From NCBI GenBank assembly GCA_002479645.1, contig DLOO01000051.1, positions 50,175 to 65,480 on the forward strand: a stretch of 15,306 nucleotides of DNA, given 5' to 3'. The position numbers and the translations under genes were made by a program. The first letter of the stretch is position 1; each line of letters opens with the position of its first letter. The DNA comes from Lachnoclostridium sp. UBA7482 (GTDB taxonomy: Bacteria; Bacillota; Clostridia; Lachnospirales; Lachnospiraceae). The notes under the pieces are model-generated. The model searched no databases and had not been told where the DNA came from. It was given only the letters and a program-made list of their open reading frames with translations. Of this stretch, positions 13,568-15,306 are shown piece after piece.

Positions 13568-15306
13568 ATGCAGGATTTTTTATTGATTATCGATGGTTCC
13601 AGCCTTCTGTCTACGCAGTTCTACGGCAATTTGCCGCGTGAGATTCTGGCGGCGAAGACAATCGAAGAGAGGGAAAAATTTTACCATAAAATTATGAAAA
13701 CATCGAAAGGCCGCTATACGAATGGCATTTACGGCTTTTTGCGGACGCTGTTTCGTATTATGGAGCAGCAAAATCCCAAATACCTCGCGGTTACCTGGGA
13801 CTTGACCAGAGATACTTTCCGCCGCGAAATGTATGCGGATTATAAGGCGAACCGGAGCGAAACGATGGAGCCGCTTGCCGAGCAGTTTGCATCCATGCAG
13901 GAAATATTGGAGCGTATGGGCGTGCGTCAGTATCGTGATTGCCATTATGAGGCCGATGATTTCAGCGGCACCCTTGCAAAGAAATTCGAGAGTGAAGTAC
14001 CGGTCTGCATTATGACAAAGGATCACGATTATTTGCAGCTTGCTACGGATGAGACGACGATTTGGATGCTTCATTCTGCGCAGACAAAAGCAGATGAACT
14101 CTTTAAGAAATACGGAGTAAAGAAAGAAACGTGTAATTGTCCGGAGAAGGTATTTCCGCTCAATCCGGAACGGATTCAGGCAGAGTTTGGTGTAGAGCCG
14201 ACGTCTGTTGCAGCATTGAAGGGATTGATGGGAGACAGCGCCGACAATATCAAGGGCGTTCCGGGAATCGGTCCGGCAACTGCGGTAGCCCTGATTGCAC
14301 GTTACAAGACGGTCGGCGCCCTGTACGAGGCGTTGGACGCCGATCGGGAGGCAGGGTATGCCAACATTGCAAATGCATGGAAACAGGAGCTTGGAATCAA
14401 GCGAAATCCTATCGGGTACCTGACAAAGAAAGAGGATACGGCTCTGGTTGGCAGGGAGGCAGCATTCCTGAGTGAAAAACTGGCAACCATTAAAACCGAT
14501 TTGCCGATTGCGGAATCCTTGAACGACCTGTCGCTTCAAATTGACATAAAGGAAACAGCACGCATACTTCGTGAACTGGAGATTACAAGCATCAAGCTTC
14601 CGCAGGGACTCGATTCGGAAGAGGAGTCCGAGGCACAGCCGTGGGGACAGGAATCGATCTGTGAAATTGCGGAGGATTTGTCTTTGGCAGAAGAGTTTCT
14701 TTCCGGATCGCAATGGAAATGCGGTATGCTCGGTACTGCCATGGAATTATCCGAGGATGGAAATATCTGGTGGATGAGTGACGGCGAAAGGGCTTACGGT
14801 ATCCGGATTTCCGGATTTGTGAGCGAGGAGCTGATCTGTGACCGCGTTTCGGCGCTGGCCGAAAATGGATTTACCTTTGCGGTATGTGACTGGAAGGCGA
14901 ATTATTCTGTTTTGAAAACGGAACCGGATAAGGTTTTTGATGTATGTCTTGCAGATTATCTGCTGCGTCCGCTGACAGCGGAGCACACGATTCGTGACGT
15001 GGCTTCTGTGTGGTATTCGTATGAAAAAGATGCCTTGAGCGGCAAACCGGCGGCTTCTTTTGCCCTGTGTGCGGCTGAAAAACTCAGGAAAGAGCTGGAA
15101 GAAAAGGAGTTAATCAGCCTGTATCATACGATTGAGCTTCCCTTGGTTCCGGTGCTCTACGATATGGAACGCTTGGGTATTCGTGCCAACTATGAGGAGC
15201 TTGTCGCATACGGCGAGACAATGGTTTCGGTCATTGAAGAGGAACAGGCAGCGATTTATGCGCTGGCAGGGGAGGAATTTAACATCAATTCGCCGAAGCA
15301 GCTTGG
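13568..15306 (+). CDS. polA: DNA polymerase I (3' end beyond window)
   Basis: The frame stays open to the window edge, giving the first 579 residues. The 5'-3' exonuclease domain is recognisable: Asp9 in IIDGSS, WDLTRDTFR with Asp78, YADYKANR (89-96), YEADDFSG (127-134), TKDHDYLQL (150-158) and GDSADNIKGVPGIGPATA (222-238) for the helix-hairpin-helix. The region from about 380 aligns with the 3'-5' exonuclease domain, but the DxE catalytic motif is not seen, so proofreading is probably lost as in Bacillus Pol I. The polymerase domain begins at about residue 510 with LPLVPVLYDMERLGI. The start ATG 13568 follows CGGAGAG (13556-13562). Compared with common Pol I, extra residues occur at about 22-48 and 165-195. 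Confidence 0.92.
   Translation, partial: MQDFLLIIDGSSLLSTQFYGNLPREILAAKTIEEREKFYHKIMKTSKGRYTNGIYGFLRTLFRIMEQQNPKYLAVTWDLTRDTFRREMYADYKANRSETMEPLAEQFASMQEILERMGVRQYRDCHYEADDFSGTLAKKFESEVPVCIMTKDHDYLQLATDETTIWMLHSAQTKADELFKKYGVKKETCNCPEKVFPLNPERIQAEFGVEPTSVAALKGLMGDSADNIKGVPGIGPATAVALIARYKTVGALYEALDADREAGYANIANAWKQELGIKRNPIGYLTKKEDTALVGREAAFLSEKLATIKTDLPIAESLNDLSLQIDIKETARILRELEITSIKLPQGLDSEEESEAQPWGQESICEIAEDLSLAEEFLSGSQWKCGMLGTAMELSEDGNIWWMSDGERAYGIRISGFVSEELICDRVSALAENGFTFAVCDWKANYSVLKTEPDKVFDVCLADYLLRPLTAEHTIRDVASVWYSYEKDALSGKPAASFALCAAEKLRKELEEKELISLYHTIELPLVPVLYDMERLGIRANYEELVAYGETMVSVIEEEQAAIYALAGEEFNINSPKQL

Noticed and set aside
13580..14713. Minus-strand open frame of 377 codons
   Set aside because: Entirely antisense to polA, whose motifs are clear; composition is Cys/Arg/Phe-rich as expected for a shadow frame.

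Overview
The window looks like a chromosomal segment of a low-to-moderate-GC anaerobic Firmicute, most probably a Lachnospiraceae (class Clostridia). Pointers are the ireB-ruvX-DUF1292 block, the RNase J homologue, a SigK-type sporulation sigma factor, an HPr-like protein without the active histidine, a short MltG-like protein, Thr/Pro-linker CBM9-like secreted proteins, and AGGAGG-type ribosome binding sites. Species cannot be set from the sequence alone.

Layout. Positions 17-114 hold a hairpin-rich dispersed repeat. It abuts the terminator of a minus-strand HPr-like gene (177-407), which has its own near-consensus promoter (440-468). Divergently, mtaB (518-1912) runs on the plus strand. A second strong promoter (1928-1956) starts a long same-strand series with gaps of at most 47 bases and several overlaps: ireB, ruvX, DUF1292, RNase J, a short MltG-like protein, trmR, a U32-family protein (TrhP-like), a SigK-like sigma factor, a CBM9-like lipoprotein, a second secreted CBM9-like protein, and two tandem MutS-like ATPases ending at 12709. 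The gene order ireB/ruvX/DUF1292/mltG/trmR/U32 recalls Bacillus subtilis yrzL-yrrK-yrzB-yrrL-yrrM-yrrN-yrrO, with RNase J inserted. The 328-base stretch after 12709 has no protein gene. It holds a second copy of the dispersed repeat with a tandem 42-base unit, a terminator, a minus-strand tRNA-Leu(CAA) and its promoter. A zinc-finger membrane protein gene (13038-13529) and a partial polA (13568 to the window edge) follow on the plus strand.

Function. Three genes point to tRNA modification around the anticodon: MtaB (ms2t6A37) and the TrhP-like/TrmR pair (ho5U34 then mo5U34). IreB, the MltG-like protein and the CBM9-like proteins point to the cell envelope. RuvX, RNase J and PolA are nucleic-acid housekeeping. 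The least understood parts are the pair of MutS-like ATPases, which have no recognisable mismatch-recognition domain and share an Asp-to-Asn change in Walker B; the sigma factor translationally coupled to a secreted lipoprotein; and the composite repeat that in both copies is joined to a terminator T-tract.
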